Part shown: positions 1 to 13,080 of the stretch, piece after piece
Numbering within the stretch: position 1 is the stretch's first letter
How the letters are laid out: each line of letters begins with the position of its first letter
Source of the DNA: Grifola frondosa
Lineage: Eukaryota > Basidiomycota > Agaricomycetes > Polyporales > Grifolaceae
Direction of reading: 5' to 3'
Length of the DNA stretch: 64,000 bases
Assembly: GCA_001683735.1 (NCBI GenBank)
Contig: LUGG01000007.1
Location: 1,426,001-1,490,000, forward strand
Position numbers and translations under genes: made by a program
The notes under the pieces: generated by a model
Seen by the model: the letters and a program-made list of their open reading frames with translations, nothing else
What the model was told of the DNA's origin: nothing
Database searches by the model: none

Positions 1-797
1 AGGATATGTATGTCACATTAGTCATTCGCACTGCATGCATCTCAAACTGCATGTCCACTTACAGATAATCCGCAGAAGCCATGAAGCATTTGCGAGCAAA
101 GTCAACTTGCAGTCGTATAAAATCCAGCCCTGTTTTATACCCAAACGTAATATCAGTAGCATACATCGAATCTCCGAGCCGCTCACTGCACATCATGAAG
201 CTCACTATGGGCGTCCCTCGAGGCAAAGTTAAAACAACTTGAGACGTTCATGATCAGAGTCGATCAGCGCCTTTAATTCGCACAAATCACTAAATGAGAT
301 AACCTTCCGACTGTTAGTATAGCCACATTAGTCTCACTATAAGGCTGGTTACGAGACTAGGATGTTCGTTCGGATTCGAGCACGTTCGCGAACGAATTTC
401 TCTGGAGCCCCCCTATGTCAATACCACCAAATAGCCCCGGTGCGTCACACCCGTTCTGTGATGTGGCGCCGAACGCCTGGCGAACGGGTTCCCGAATAAA
501 CACCTCAGGCTGACATGTTCTCCCTTGCTTGAATCGGACAGAAATTGGCTGATTTTACCAGGTTTTCACACCACTATTCTAGTGAAAGTCGCCACGACTT
601 ATCGGCTGAAAGAAGTCATAAATTTCACTGTGTTTCGGGCGTGTAGCGTCAATCGTAGAAGCACAGGACAGGTGTGAAACATATAACTTCAGCATACAGT
701 GTAACGGCAACATCTAGTTTGGATTTCACCCACGGAACGGCTGTGAATTATGTGACTGGTGTCAGCAATTCGTAGATGGGACAGTACTAAGACTTAC
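1..797. other. No recognised gene; region 3' of the FHA kinase
   Basis: I see no open frame with a recognisable product. A splice donor of the kinase gene lies at 796-797, so one or more short 3' exons of that gene may sit here. A plausible acceptor follows around 735-745, but I could not carry the frame into it. Confidence 0.4.
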
Positions 798-2516
<1,719 letters not shown>

Positions 2517-2634
2517 GGAGAGCGAGGCGGAACTGGAAGTGGGGGATCCGGAAATGAGGAGAAAAAAAGGGAGAGTACTTGCGGTCCTGCAGAGTGCTCA
2601 GCGCTCAGTCGTGAGGTCACTTCGTTGTATTCAT

Positions 2635-2810
2635 CTAGGGTTGAAATCGTACGGCGTGATCGAACAGCGTGTCGCGATCGAACAGAGTGCTGCAATGGAA
2701 CGCTTCCGCGGATGACTTGCACTAGTCCGTACACGTGTCGTGATGAAACAGCACGTTGCGAAATTCGCAACATGCGACTGATGTCGTGATCATGTCGCGA
2801 TTGAACAGTT
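2635..2810. repeat. Copy 1 of a 146-bp repeat, upstream of the FHA kinase
   Basis: The block 2665-2810 matches 12437-12582 over 146 bp with three substitutions that I can see. A second shared piece, read on the minus strand as GATTTCAACCCTAG, sits at 2635-2648 and again at 12348-12361. Copy 1 lacks about 60 bp between the two pieces compared with copy 2. Inside it are short direct repeats around the words cgatcgaacag and gtgtcg. It lies 119-294 bp upstream of the kinase ATG. Confidence 0.85.
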
Positions 2811-3225
2811 CCGTGTAACAATGATTCTCAGAGCTTGCATCGTCGTCAGAACGAGGATATCTCCTGACAGAGCACCGTCGCACCTCCGCATAGTAGAATA
2901 GGCGACGCAGGATAGCATAGACTTTCTGTGTACCAGGGAGCAACGGGCCCTGACATACATCCCACTGCCGCACTGTTCTGAGCAAGGTGGTCAGTGGTGT
3001 GATTGTGCGTGTTCAGCGAATGGCCTGCTACGAAAAAACCTACAGCAGCAGACCAACGACGGATCAGGAGACCAATGTCTCAAAGTGAGGGGCGGTGGGC
3101 TGCTAAAGGAGGATCATCATACAGTACGAATTACAATACGACAATTCAAATACTCTTCCATTCCATTCTGGTCCACGAAGGACCACAGCACGTCCACGTG
3201 CATGCCCATCTGCTCCCGCAGTGAC

Positions 3226-3912
3226 TCACTGTGCGAGGACAGTTGCGGCTTTGCACCTTCGTGGACCGTAGTAGCATGGGTGCGCAATGTCATCTCTTGT
3301 CTCTTGCCCAAACAATTGGCAATACTCGGTCAAGGAAGGCGAGACGAAGCAGTCGCAGAGGAGGATATCGCGGAACGTGTGGTAGTTGTTGGCAGATGCA
3401 GTGGTGATGAGGGAAATGCGCCGGGGGAAGTTGTATGGCAGCAGCAGGTCGGTTAGGGCCTTCAGGATCTCCTCGCCCCACTTCGCTCTGCTAATTTGGA
3501 GTGAAGTACCAGATATCGGGTATCTGGAATTGCTGTAGCTTGTGGATGACGAACGGTGCCGGGCAGGCAAAAATTCTCGACGGCCGTGCTACGTTTTCGT
3601 CGAAATCCGGTGGTTTCAGCTCCTTCTTCCTTACCTCCACCCTCTCTGCTTCTTCCACTTCTTCTGCTTTTTGGCGTTCCAGGTTCTCCTGCTCCTGCCG
3701 CACTCTCTGCGCTTCTTGTTCTGCTACTCGGTCGGCCTCGAGCTGCTGCCGCCCACGCGAGCTTTTTTCTTCTCATGCTCTTTGTCCTAACCTATTAGCA
3801 GTATCTGGGCTACTCCGTCTAGGTTTGGGAAGCTGGCTCGCACCTCTTCAGAGTCTTCAGAGGCCAAGGCGGGCGGGACGTCTAGATCAGGGTCGGAAAC
3901 TATTCTAACCAT
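3226..3912 (-). pseudogene. Relic of a coiled-coil, gag-like basidiomycete repeat protein
   Basis: Read on the minus strand, the fragments give an acidic start (DPDLDVPPALASEDSEEV), a Gln/Arg/Glu-rich coiled coil (EQEAQRVRQEQENLERQKAE), then PAPFVIHKLQQFQIPDIWYF and, in another frame, AKWGEEILKALTDLLLPYNF. This order resembles a multicopy agaricomycete protein family that I associate with LTR-retrotransposon gag regions. That association is from memory and not certain. An in-frame stop and at least two frame changes break it, and no protease, reverse transcriptase or LTR is seen nearby. It could instead be a decayed host coiled-coil gene. Confidence 0.35.
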
Positions 3913-6372
3913 GTCGCCTAGAGACACGAAGTCCGAGAGAGAGAAGTAAGGTAATGTGGTGCAGACTCTTTAGATGGTGCTAGATTCGAGAAAACGACTT
4001 GAGAGAGAGACGCTACACGAGAAACGAGTAAAAGGCAGAAGCGCCCTTTCACTGTCACTCGTACGTATACACTCGAGAGTGATCCATTGTGCCGGCTCCG
4101 CCATGAATGACAAGCGTATACTTCGCTCAACTGAACTTGAGCGACAGAGGTTACAGAGGGAGTTTATCCGATGTGTGAGACATGGTGGTCGATGTCGATG
4201 TCTTCGCGCTTGTCAAGATGCATTATCTGGAGAGTGAATGATAGATCATCATATAGAAGTATTTTTGAGAACGAGAGCACACGGTCATATCTCGAGCCTC
4301 AAGCACATGACTGCTTCGACACGCACAAATACATCCACAATTAAAAAATGAGGCTGCAATTGCAAGTTGAAAATGAGAAGTATCGGCTTATGTACAAGAT
4401 GTTCGTGCGCTGAAAGGTACTAATATGGAAATTGCCGACAGTACGGCACGTAGATGCTACCACCACTGCACGGCCTCGCCACGAGGATTCGCCTGGTTTC
4501 GCACTGTGGTGTTGCAGTACATCCATCATATGCATGCATATGATGATGCCATTCAACCTTTTTGCTGCATCCCGCGTCCATCGCTGCGAACTGACGGTCA
4601 CCGTACGCTTCACCACCACTAAGGTATGCGCAGCCTGCATTGATGTTCAAGTCAGCGGCCTTCTTGCGAAGCACAGGGAGGAGCACAAGGGCGGCCAGCT
4701 CTCTGAGGCGCGCCAAGCTCCAGACCCTAGCCAAGACCGTTACGGGCCATCAGGATATGCTGAAGTGCATAGTTTTCTAAAGAGCTTGAGGCAGTGATAT
4801 CGGATATTTCGTGTGCATCCTAGTCATGTTTCTCATCGCATTCCCGATAGTCACTTCTTACTGCAGGTGGGCAAGCGCTTTTGTCACGAGAGGGATTTGC
4901 CAAGCACTAGTAGCTGCTCATAGTACACACGCTAATTGAAATTTTGCTCAATGTCTGATCCCTGTACATCTCGTGGTAGCGGCGTGTTCCTAGCTTTCAA
5001 TTGAAAGGGAAAAGTTCGTCTTTTTAGCTCCGCGAACAAGGGTCAACCGGGTGCTAATTCCTTCCGAACCGGAGCCATTGCCGCGTTGCTTGTGATGTTG
5101 CGTTGGCTTGGAATTTGCGTATAAGGATCGAATGTAAGCATTCGCTCTTCATACCGACCATCATGATCGAACCGAAGTCTCCAGTTTCTGTGAACGTTGT
5201 CGAGTCCTCTTTTCCAGCCTTCCTCCTTGAGAATGATGATGCTATCCCGTTGCCACCGAACTCCGTAATTCTCAGACATCGACATATCAAGGCTCCCGTC
5301 GCGAGGTTAGTTCAGACTTGCATGTTCAGTCCTCCACTCTAAACGGTTTCTTGTCGAATGATAGGAACATTGCTCATAAGCAGATTCAGCAGACAAGAGC
5401 CGAGAGCATGAGTGATCTTGGGACGCATGATGGAATCACACTTCATGTAGAGCTAGGGTGGTGAACGTTCACTCCGAAGTGCCTCACCTATCTTGTCGCC
5501 AGTAAACTCTGAGCAAGTTGCCAGTTCTTCTACAAAGTAGGTCCACCTGCTTGCATCCATCTGATTACGTATTGAATTGAGCAACTATTTTGCTTCGTAC
5601 TTCCGTCGGAAGCGTATCGAAACTTGTGTGCATATTGCAATAGCGTCCTGGTTGTCCTTTAGAATATTGATGCAGACTTTAGCGCCAAAAGGCATGAGCA
5701 TGCTATACGTGGCCGGGCGGAAAATATTGTGTGGTACTCCTCCAAAGACAAAGGCCCCTTAGCGACTCCCTTGACCGTTCTTGCAGGGTCTGGTGAACTT
5801 TTCTTGCATACTTACGATCATGACTTGAGGCAGATCTGGATTCGGACCTCGAGTCTGGACTGGCTGCCGTTGACGAAGGGTACCCTCATCCAACTCTTGA
5901 AGCACACGTGCTTCACATCTTGTCTACTGGGGATCCCCGATGGGTGACTAGGGATACTATGCGTACATACAGAGGCCGCAAAAAAAAGCGTGAGAGAGAT
6001 GCGTCCACTCCTCGTAAGTCACCATTCATTTTGCAGTAATCCCGATTGAGTTTAAAACACCCTTGCAGCACGTTTCGGATCTCCGGATTTGTGAAACGGC
6101 ACTATGTTAATTATTGACAATTTGTATGTTTCACAATGGGATAGTGCGCGTTTCAAGCAGCCTGATCGATATCATGATAATCACTTTCAGACTCATTCGG
6201 CGTGTGAGAGGCTCGTAATCAGTCAATGCACAATTCTCCTTAGTCGGCGTCAGCTTTCAGTAAATCCTTATTCGGGGCTCATCAAGTCGCATCGGACAAA
6301 CGCCGCTATCTTTCAATCGCTTATAAGGAATGCTGATTTTTGCAAATCATATCAGGCTTCCATGTACAGCTA
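3913..6372. other. No recognised gene
   Basis: Short frames occur on both strands, for example 4420-4734 (-) and 5043-5285 (-), but none shows a family motif, a convincing splice chain or a signal peptide. I do not annotate a gene here. Confidence 0.4.
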
Positions 6373-7232
6373 CTATAATGTTTGCTAGTATACTAGCAAC
6401 CAGCATTACAATGTGATCTAACACACCAGGTCCTGCTAGATATTCTCGAGGCCCTGCCATAACTTAGAAACCAATAAATGTTTTTTAATATTCAAATATC
6501 TCCATATACAGTAGGGGTACTGATATGATATTTGCACACCCATATTCGTATGTTGCAGGGCTTTCACCGGATATAACATTTGTCATATGTTGCGGAAACA
6601 TACCGCATTTGGTATGTTTTAAACATAGCCACCATATGTTTTCTCCTCCACTACTCCCTCAATTCTGGACGGATTTTCTTCATTTTAGATTCGTCTGAAA
6701 GCGGTCGTCGAGTAGAATTAGAATATGTACATATATTTGTATGATATTAAAATAAAAACATACCATTCTGGGCAACACCCCAGAATGTTCTGCTGCATTG
6801 CTCCCTCAAATCCTCACCAAAATTCTTTATTCCTTCATCCTCTTGGTCGTATTCATGTCCCATTTATTATTCTGGCATTTTTTTGGCAGAATATGCGACG
6901 GAAAACATACCATTTCTGGTAGGTGCAGGCTCAGCCACACCAGAATTCCTCCCCCTCCCCCTCCCTCAATACTTCATGGATTCCCTTCGTTTAAAGTTCC
7001 CCTTAGTCCTACATATGTGTACTTTGATTATATGTACAGTAGAGAGCCCCAAATGATGATAATATTTCGTCTTCCCCTGCTTTGTTGGCAGGGATCCCTC
7101 CTAATTTGGGAAATGAATATCGGACGGAATCTGGAACGCAGAGCACCGTCTGAAAGCTGTATTTTATCCTAATAAGACAACATTTACGCCGAAACATTCT
7201 GCGTGGTACTCGCTTCAGGGCACACACAACAG
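6373..7232 (+). repeat. Left inverted arm of the palindromic element
   Basis: Reverse complement of 7912-8782. It ends inward at the shared word gggcacaca, after which spacer sequence begins. The short frames in it (6798-7172 +, 7009-7263 -) are mirrored in the other arm and come from the repeat structure; they are not genes. Confidence 0.85.
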
Positions 7233-7911
7233 TATTCAGGGGTGGCTGAAACATTTCCTTCATCCTTCCTGAATGGCATTTGCCCCTAATTTCAAGCGGA
7301 CTTTTGTAGCGTATTACCTTGCATTAGGCATTATTATGAGCCATACATCATGCTTATCAGAGATGATCCCATATGGTGGAATCCTTATCAGCTTCCCCTA
7401 TAGATTATACAATTGTACTACTAGATTGAATATAATAAAAGATCGGATTGCATGATAGGATAGAGGAATATCACAGCTTCGAAGCAAGTCCGGGATCATA
7501 GATATTGATGAGGAATTGGGGAGTAATTGAGGAATCAGTGGTCTTGCCTCTGATTTACTGTACAGGTGACTTGAGCCCGGTACAGCAGTATTGAGGTTTC
7601 AGCCACAATTGGGTATTCTCTTTATATCTCCTCCATTTCCTCATGGATTCTTGTAATGTTTGCTGTATATTGTAGATATGTATGACTACTATATGTTTGG
7701 CGCTTTACATATTTTTAAAGCTCCCAGAAAATTCCCTAGCAGGGGGTATCACATTTCAGTGTTTGGAATGCAGCATTGTCAATTGTGCTTCAAACAGTAA
7801 GATAGAAACATTTTCTGAGAGGCCTATATAATATCAAATGTATTCAAAACAGAACACAAAAAAGGAGCAACTGGATGGAAGGATATTGGGTGATCAGTGT
7901 GGCAACTGCCA

Positions 7912-8782
7912 CCCAAGGTTGTTATGTGTGCCCTGAAGCGAGTACCACGCAGAATGTTTCGGCGTAAATGTTGTCTTATTAGGATAAAATACAGCTTTCA
8001 GACGGTGCTCTGCGTTCCAGATTCCGTCCGATATTCATTTCCCAAATTAGGAGGGATCCCTGCCAACAAAGCAGGGGAAGACGAAATATTATCATCATTT
8101 GGGGCTCTCTACTGTACATATAATCAAAGTACACATATGTAGGACTAAGGGGAACTTTAAACGAAGGGAATCCATGAAGTATTGAGGGAGGGGAGGGGAG
8201 GAATTCTGGTGTGGCTGAGCCTGCACCTACCAGAAATGGTATGTTTTCCGTCGCATATTCTGCCAAAAAAATGCCAGAATAATAAATGGGACATGAATAC
8301 GACCAAGAGGATGAAGGAATAAAGAATTTTGGTGAGGATTTGAGGGAGCAATGCAGCAGAACATTCTGGGGTGGTTGCCCAGAATGGTATGTTTTTATTT
8401 TAATATCATACAAATATATGTACATATTCTAATCTACTCGACGACCGCTTTCAGACGAATCTAAAATGAAGAAAATCCGTCCAGAATTGAGGGAGTAGTG
8501 GAGGAGAAAACATATGGTGGCTATGTTTAAAACATACCAAATGCGGTATGTTTCCGCAACATATGACAAATGTTATATCCGGTGAAAGCCCTGCAACATA
8601 CGAATATGGGTGTGCAAATATCATATCAGTACCCCTACTGTATATGGAGATATTTGAATATTAAAAAACATTTATTGGTTTCTAAGTTATGGCAGGGCCT
8701 TGAATATAATCTAGTAGGGCCTGGTTATATTAGGCTGCATTATAATGCCAAGTGCTAGTATACTAGGGTAACATTATAATAC
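7912..8782 (-). repeat. Right inverted arm of the palindromic element
   Basis: Mirror of the left arm. Three sites differ from it, all run lengths: gtagatta against gtagaatta, caaccacc against caacacc, and two C-runs of four against five in the pyrimidine tract. I see no substitution in the inner 770 bp. Confidence 0.85.
8203..8553. repeat. Series of short hairpins inside the right arm
   Basis: Three perfect stems are visible. TTCTGGT at 8204-8210 pairs with ACCAGAA at 8229-8235 and encloses GTGGCTGAGCC. CATTCTGGG at 8362-8370 pairs with CCCAGAATG at 8378-8386 around the loop GTGGTTG. AAACATACC at 8530-8538 pairs with GGTATGTTT at 8545-8553. The same modules occur mirrored in the left arm and, diverged, in the copies at 14.7-17.2 kb. 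Confidence 0.8.
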
Positions 8783-9006
8783 CAGTGCAGGGTCTGGTGA
8801 TCATATTTGCCTGCAGTAATCTGACGTCGTAATCAAATCACAGGTACGTGTCGGAAATTCTTAATTGCGACTCGTATACGTAGAAGCCTTTGATCACGAC
8901 ACGCGGAAATCCTCGATCGTGACACCGGACAGTGGAGTCTCCGTTCTTAAGCTCCCGCATATTATCATTGATCGCTTGACGTTCCCTCCACTCACCTTTG
9001 GAAGTC

Positions 9007-10657
9007 ATGGTTGCAGGACTTTATTGCACTGCATACGTTCAAAAGTTCTCCTTAACCGCTGGCCATTGCAGAACTGTCAACTGTGTGTCCTTCTCGCCTG
9101 ACGGCAACTACGTTGCCAGCGGAGGTGACGATTATGCTCTCTAATATGGAGTCTAGTGGATGGCTCCCTCGTCTACAGATTGCTCTTCCAAAATCCCGTG
9201 GAGTGTTTGCTGTGGCATCCAGCAATCTCCGACACCGTTATGGTTGGGTGCCAAAATGGCAGCTTGTTTCAAGTAGATGGTTTTTCCCTGGTGCGGTTCT
9301 ACCTCTTTTGTACCATCATATCCAATTTTCTACAGATAAGCAGCGAAAAACACGAAATTCACATCGAAGCCCACGGTACTGTCTACTGTCTGAATTATGA
9401 CATTACGACGATGTGTCTAGCCCTTGGTATTGGGCAGGAAGTGCACATCACGCACGAGCATGCACGACGTAAGTCTTCTGATTATATCCAACTACTGCGC
9501 TAATTCACTATCGTAGATCACTTTGTTACCGCGATGAAGATCCCTTCTCCACCCAAGCTCGACGACGTCGTATCAGATGTTGATCAAGGGCAACGCGCGG
9601 TCAAATTGCACTTCAGCAACAGCGGGAAAAATCTCATTGTCTCGTATTCATCTCATGGGATTGTGTACCACGTCTCATTTTTGTGAGGTCGAAAATGATG
9701 ATGCTCACAACATGGACTAGGTGTTGGAATATTGAAGCTCGTCTACAATTATGGACAATTGTTCCGCCCAGAGCCACTCCGTACATGTATGTACTACCAC
9801 CGTAGTAACTTTCAAGTTTATTGATGGAACCTTTTTTCAGAGGGTCATCAGCATTGAGTCCCGATGGCCGCAACATTATCGTATACAACCTGGTAGATGG
9901 TGTCCATTCGTATGTGGTGGGATCATTCAAAAAGCAGACGCCAACGCACCACTATAAATTGGATGTCCTTCCGCGAAGAAACAAGGCATTACAAGTTGCA
10001 TATCTACATGATGGACGAGCCATTGTTTGTGGAACAACTACAGGGAATATTTGTATATGGGATTCGGCATCGAAAGAGTACTTTCAACTCCTCGGTCACA
10101 ATGGTGCGTTGAGAGTCTCTCATAATTATCACATACTTATTGGCATCGCAGACGATATGGTTCTAGCCATTGACGCAAGTATTCTAGTACACCACAGATA
10201 CGTTTTCATTAAATATAGTCTTCAGACATGTCAACACGGAAATTTTAGCTATATTGCGACGGCAGCGGCAGGAAAGGGTCAATCGACTTATGTGAACATA
10301 TGGCGAGCCAAGAACTGTGAGTTTACCGTGCATTTTTTGCGCAAGATCTTCTGACGGATGGATTAGCGACCTCCATCGCGATGACAATTTGGGCGACGTA
10401 GTTGTAGGTGCATTGAATGCCGTATCCGTGAGTATTCATACCTTCAGTACTTATCGCCGATTTTACTGACGAAGTTCAACCCCTCTAATCAGCAAGATAA
10501 TGCTCGTCGAGGTGTTGTGACAATACTAATCGCGGCTGCTTTCATTGCGATCGTATGTGGTACCCACGCAATAGGTGCAACAATTTCGTGGAGTACAGGA
10601 GTCAGACTCCTTGTTCGCTTGGTTCGTCCTTCATCACTACCCTACGGTTTCCGATAA
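9007..10657 (+). CDS. WD40-repeat protein with C-terminal membrane helix
   Basis: The exons spell WD40 blades: GHCRTVNCVSFSPDGNYVAS, GGDDYAL, IWSLVDGSLVYRLLFQNPVE, SSALSPDGRNIIVYNLVDGV, DGRAIVCGTTTGNICIWDSA and FSYIATAAAGKGQSTYVNIW. The last exon ends with a hydrophobic helix (GVVTILIAAAFIAIVCG) and the stop at 10655-10657. I know this arrangement from a multicopy agaricomycete WD40 family whose cellular role I cannot name. About seven short introns fit GT..AG, e.g. 9474-9516 and 9683-9720. The frame breaks at TAA 9142-9144, where adding one base restores the family pattern ALxIWS, and the junction near 10315-10370 is off by one. The start ATG at 9007 is in frame with the first blade. It may be a pseudogene or carry assembly indels. 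Confidence 0.7.
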
Positions 10658-11150
10658 TACTGAGATATATCAGCTTCGTCGTCTCTGGTTCACATCGAAA
10701 TTTTTGGCCAGCGAATTGTTACTCATTGCGGTTAGGGTTGGGCATGAGATGGCAGACGTTCATGGGCATGTTCGAGACTGGATTCTCGAGAGAATCAGGC
10801 TTGAATTACGCCAATTTCTCGAGATTCCGGAACTTCAATGATATGTATACTCTTTACTATGAAATTAGCTTGATTCTTCTGGATAAATAAAGTTTTGTCT
10901 GCATTTCTTATGAGGTACGCTAAGCGATTCGACTCAATCTCATGAATTCGGTGCGACCAATGTCTTCCAATTCAGTGGAGAAATATCATGAGGTTCGTTT
11001 GGAAAGTAAAACCACATCGAAGAGTAAACAGCACCAACACAGCAGCCCCAACCTAAACTGAAATGCAGCCGAATGTATTACACTCTATGTTCAGTTCGTT
11101 GAGCAAAAACAAGAACGAAGACAGAAGAAAAACATAATCAGGAAGGTGGA
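10658..11150. other. Convergent intergenic region
   Basis: About 490 bp between the stop codons of the WD40 gene (+) and the RING gene (-). It should hold both 3' UTRs. No further gene or repeat is seen. Confidence 0.5.
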
Positions 11151-12329
11151 TCAGATCCAACCGAACGGAAAGAAGCCATCCCACGGCCCATCCCCCACAC
11201 GGCCCGTAACCCCTCCACGCACACCTCGCGCCGGGCTCGATTCCCGCAGTTGACCCGCGACAGTGCGTACCAGACTCTTCAGCGAAAAAACTTTGATGGG
11301 TTTATTCTTCACCAAAACTCGACACGACGGACACGTATATTGGGGTTGTGGTTGTTGCCCAATTATCGCCATTGCTTCTGCATGTAACTGGCGACGCATT
11401 TCGTCGGGCATATGTGGGTTCTCTAGGGCAGCCTGATAGTTAGCGAGAACTGGGTCGTTAGGGATGTAATTATTGTGTGTCTCGAGGTGCTGCACAAATG
11501 TGCCGTCAAACCATTTCTCCAAGCACTCTTGGCAGAAAGTGTGACCACAGATGAGACTGCATCGTCAATGGAACTGGAAGTCAGCGTTGGTATGGGAGTA
11601 TGCAACATTCAACGTACACATATGGCGACCACATCTCTGTCATACAGATTGTGCATAGAAGATGGTCCTTAATGGTCGAGATAAACTGGAGAGGTTGGTC
11701 AGTGAGACCAAAAACGTTGTCCAATCTGGATATATACCTCCGTCTGCCGTTCCGATCGACACATAGCTGCGCCTGGAGACGGTCCGCATCCTGAAGGCTG
11801 TCATCACGAGCCTTTCAATGAAACACGTCGTGATGTACACCCACCTCTACGGACCTTCGCAGCATTTCAGCCTCCTGTTGTTGGCATAGTCGATGACTAC
11901 CCCGAACGACCACTTCATAACGCACCATTCTCGCTTCTTTCAACTGTTATCAAGTGAGACCAAATAAAAATCTTCGAATCTGAATGACACACCTCCTGGG
12001 TATGCTGACATAATTCAGCACGTAACTGGGCCTGGATATGGCATGCATCCTAGAGGTAGTTATCAGCGGGTTACACAGAAGCAAAAGATCACGGAATGGA
12101 TGCCCACCTCTAGGGACTTTAGAGTCTACGAACCTCCTGCAACAAATCATACAATAATCATCCTAAATGTAAGCACTTGACAACATACCTTTTCGGACTC
12201 ACTTAACCTTTTTCTCGCAGAATCCAACCTTGAGGTTGACGTTGGAGGACAATCGTCATCAGAAGATGATATCTCGATGACATCCGTCGATGCTATCGAG
12301 ACATGCTGCTTGCTCCGTTTCTTCGACAT
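11151..12329 (-). CDS. RING-finger protein with coiled coil, probable E3 ubiquitin ligase
   Basis: Exon 1 starts MSKKRSKQHVSIAST and has the acidic patch VIEISSSDDD. The following small exons (TLKSLE, DACHIQAQLRAELCQHTQE, a long LKEARMVRYE exon, ARDDSLQDADRLQAQ) form a coiled coil. A C3HC4 RING follows, split by an intron: LLCTICMTEMWSPYV then LICGHTFCQECLEKWF, and after about 45 residues YTCPSCRVLVKN. All eight metal ligands are present. Such proteins normally recruit an E2 and ubiquitinate a partner; no partner can be inferred here. Most junctions are in phase with GT..AG; the one near 11700-11735, just before the RING exon, I could not place in frame. The C-terminus is Gly/Arg-rich. The ATG at 12329 opens the first exon, directly downstream of a repeat shared with the FHA kinase. 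Confidence 0.75.
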
Positions 12330-12347
12330 CAGAATCTTGCAGAGCAA

Positions 12348-12582
12348 CTAGGGTTGAAATCACGTCAAGGATGAAGAGTATTCTGAGCATACCAGATTGT
12401 GTGCGAGTGAGCAACGTGTTTGCCGGTGTGATCACGCAGCGTGTCGCGATCGAACAGAGTGCCGCAATGGAACGCTTCCGCGGACGACTTGCACTAGTCC
12501 GTACACGTGTCGTGATGAAACAGCACGTTGCGAAATTCGCAACATGCGACTGATGTCGTGATCATGTCACGATTGAACAGTT
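12348..12582. repeat. Copy 2 of the 146-bp repeat, upstream of the RING gene
   Basis: 12437-12582 matches 2665-2810. The piece 12348-12361 matches 2635-2648, and the roughly 75 bp between them is longer than in copy 1. The repeat ends 19 bp before the RING-gene ATG and runs in the same orientation to its gene as copy 1 does to the kinase. The three substitutions against copy 1 are all CpG-type transitions. Confidence 0.85.
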
Positions 12583-13080
12583 CTGCACCGACTGAGCACT
12601 CCGTGCGTGTATCGGGATCGGCTCCCGTGCTAAGTGGAAAGTGAGTGGAACATTCAATTTGTCAATAATGAGTGGGAAACTTATCGTGTTGGAGCCTCTT
12701 GAAAGGCTGACTTTGACTTCAGATGACTTCAGAATCTCAATCGTGAACCTTGTCATGTGACTTTGGCTTCCGTGAATCATGTCACAGTAATATCGTGACA
12801 TGTGTCACAACTCGCTCCATCGACTCTAAACTGTTCATGCACTCTGAGCTGACTTCTATCGCTTCCACCCTGAGATGTGGTCAGGACCACGAGTCACTGT
12901 CTATGATCGTCGCGTGCAATTTCAGATAGTATATTTCATGCGGGAACCGACTTCAGGCCAGCGACATCTTGGGCTGCCCAGTGGGCTGTTCCGTGCTTTT
13001 GCCTGATCAAAGTCACCGACAGACTTGGTTTTAGAGGGCCATTGCTCTGCATGGCAGGTACGATTGATGAGGAAAATGAT
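12583..13080. other. No recognised gene
   Basis: Base composition is still like the flanking genes. No motif or splice chain is seen. Confidence 0.4.

Larger units (their letters stand above)
6373..8782. mobile_element. 2.4-kb palindromic element with two ~860-bp inverted arms
   Basis: The left arm (6373-7232) is repeated in reverse complement as the right arm (7912-8782) around a spacer of about 680 bp. From about 6449 to 7222 the arms look identical except for single-base differences in homopolymer runs. The outer 70 bp are more diverged, and both ends carry the palindrome ctagtatactag. No open frame longer than about 150 codons and no transposase motif is present, so this looks like a non-autonomous fold-back or MITE-like element moved in trans. 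Diverged relatives lie at 14733-16385 and 16600-17600. I could not define a target-site duplication. Confidence 0.85.

Noticed and set aside
2635..2648. Helitron 3' end (CTAG terminus)
   Set aside because: The CTRR-like end fits, but only copy 2 is followed by T, no hairpin precedes the end and no TC start is found; kept only as a possibility.
6798..8425. Two similar proteins encoded by opposite strands (6798-7172 + and 7979-8425 -)
   Set aside because: They are the mirrored translation of the inverted arms, rich in Leu/Ile/Ser with no conserved pattern.
12100..12135. Stop codon in the RING gene coiled-coil exon
   Set aside because: Using the acceptor ttcgtag instead of ttgcag gives the in-frame exon TLKSLE, so no stop is present.
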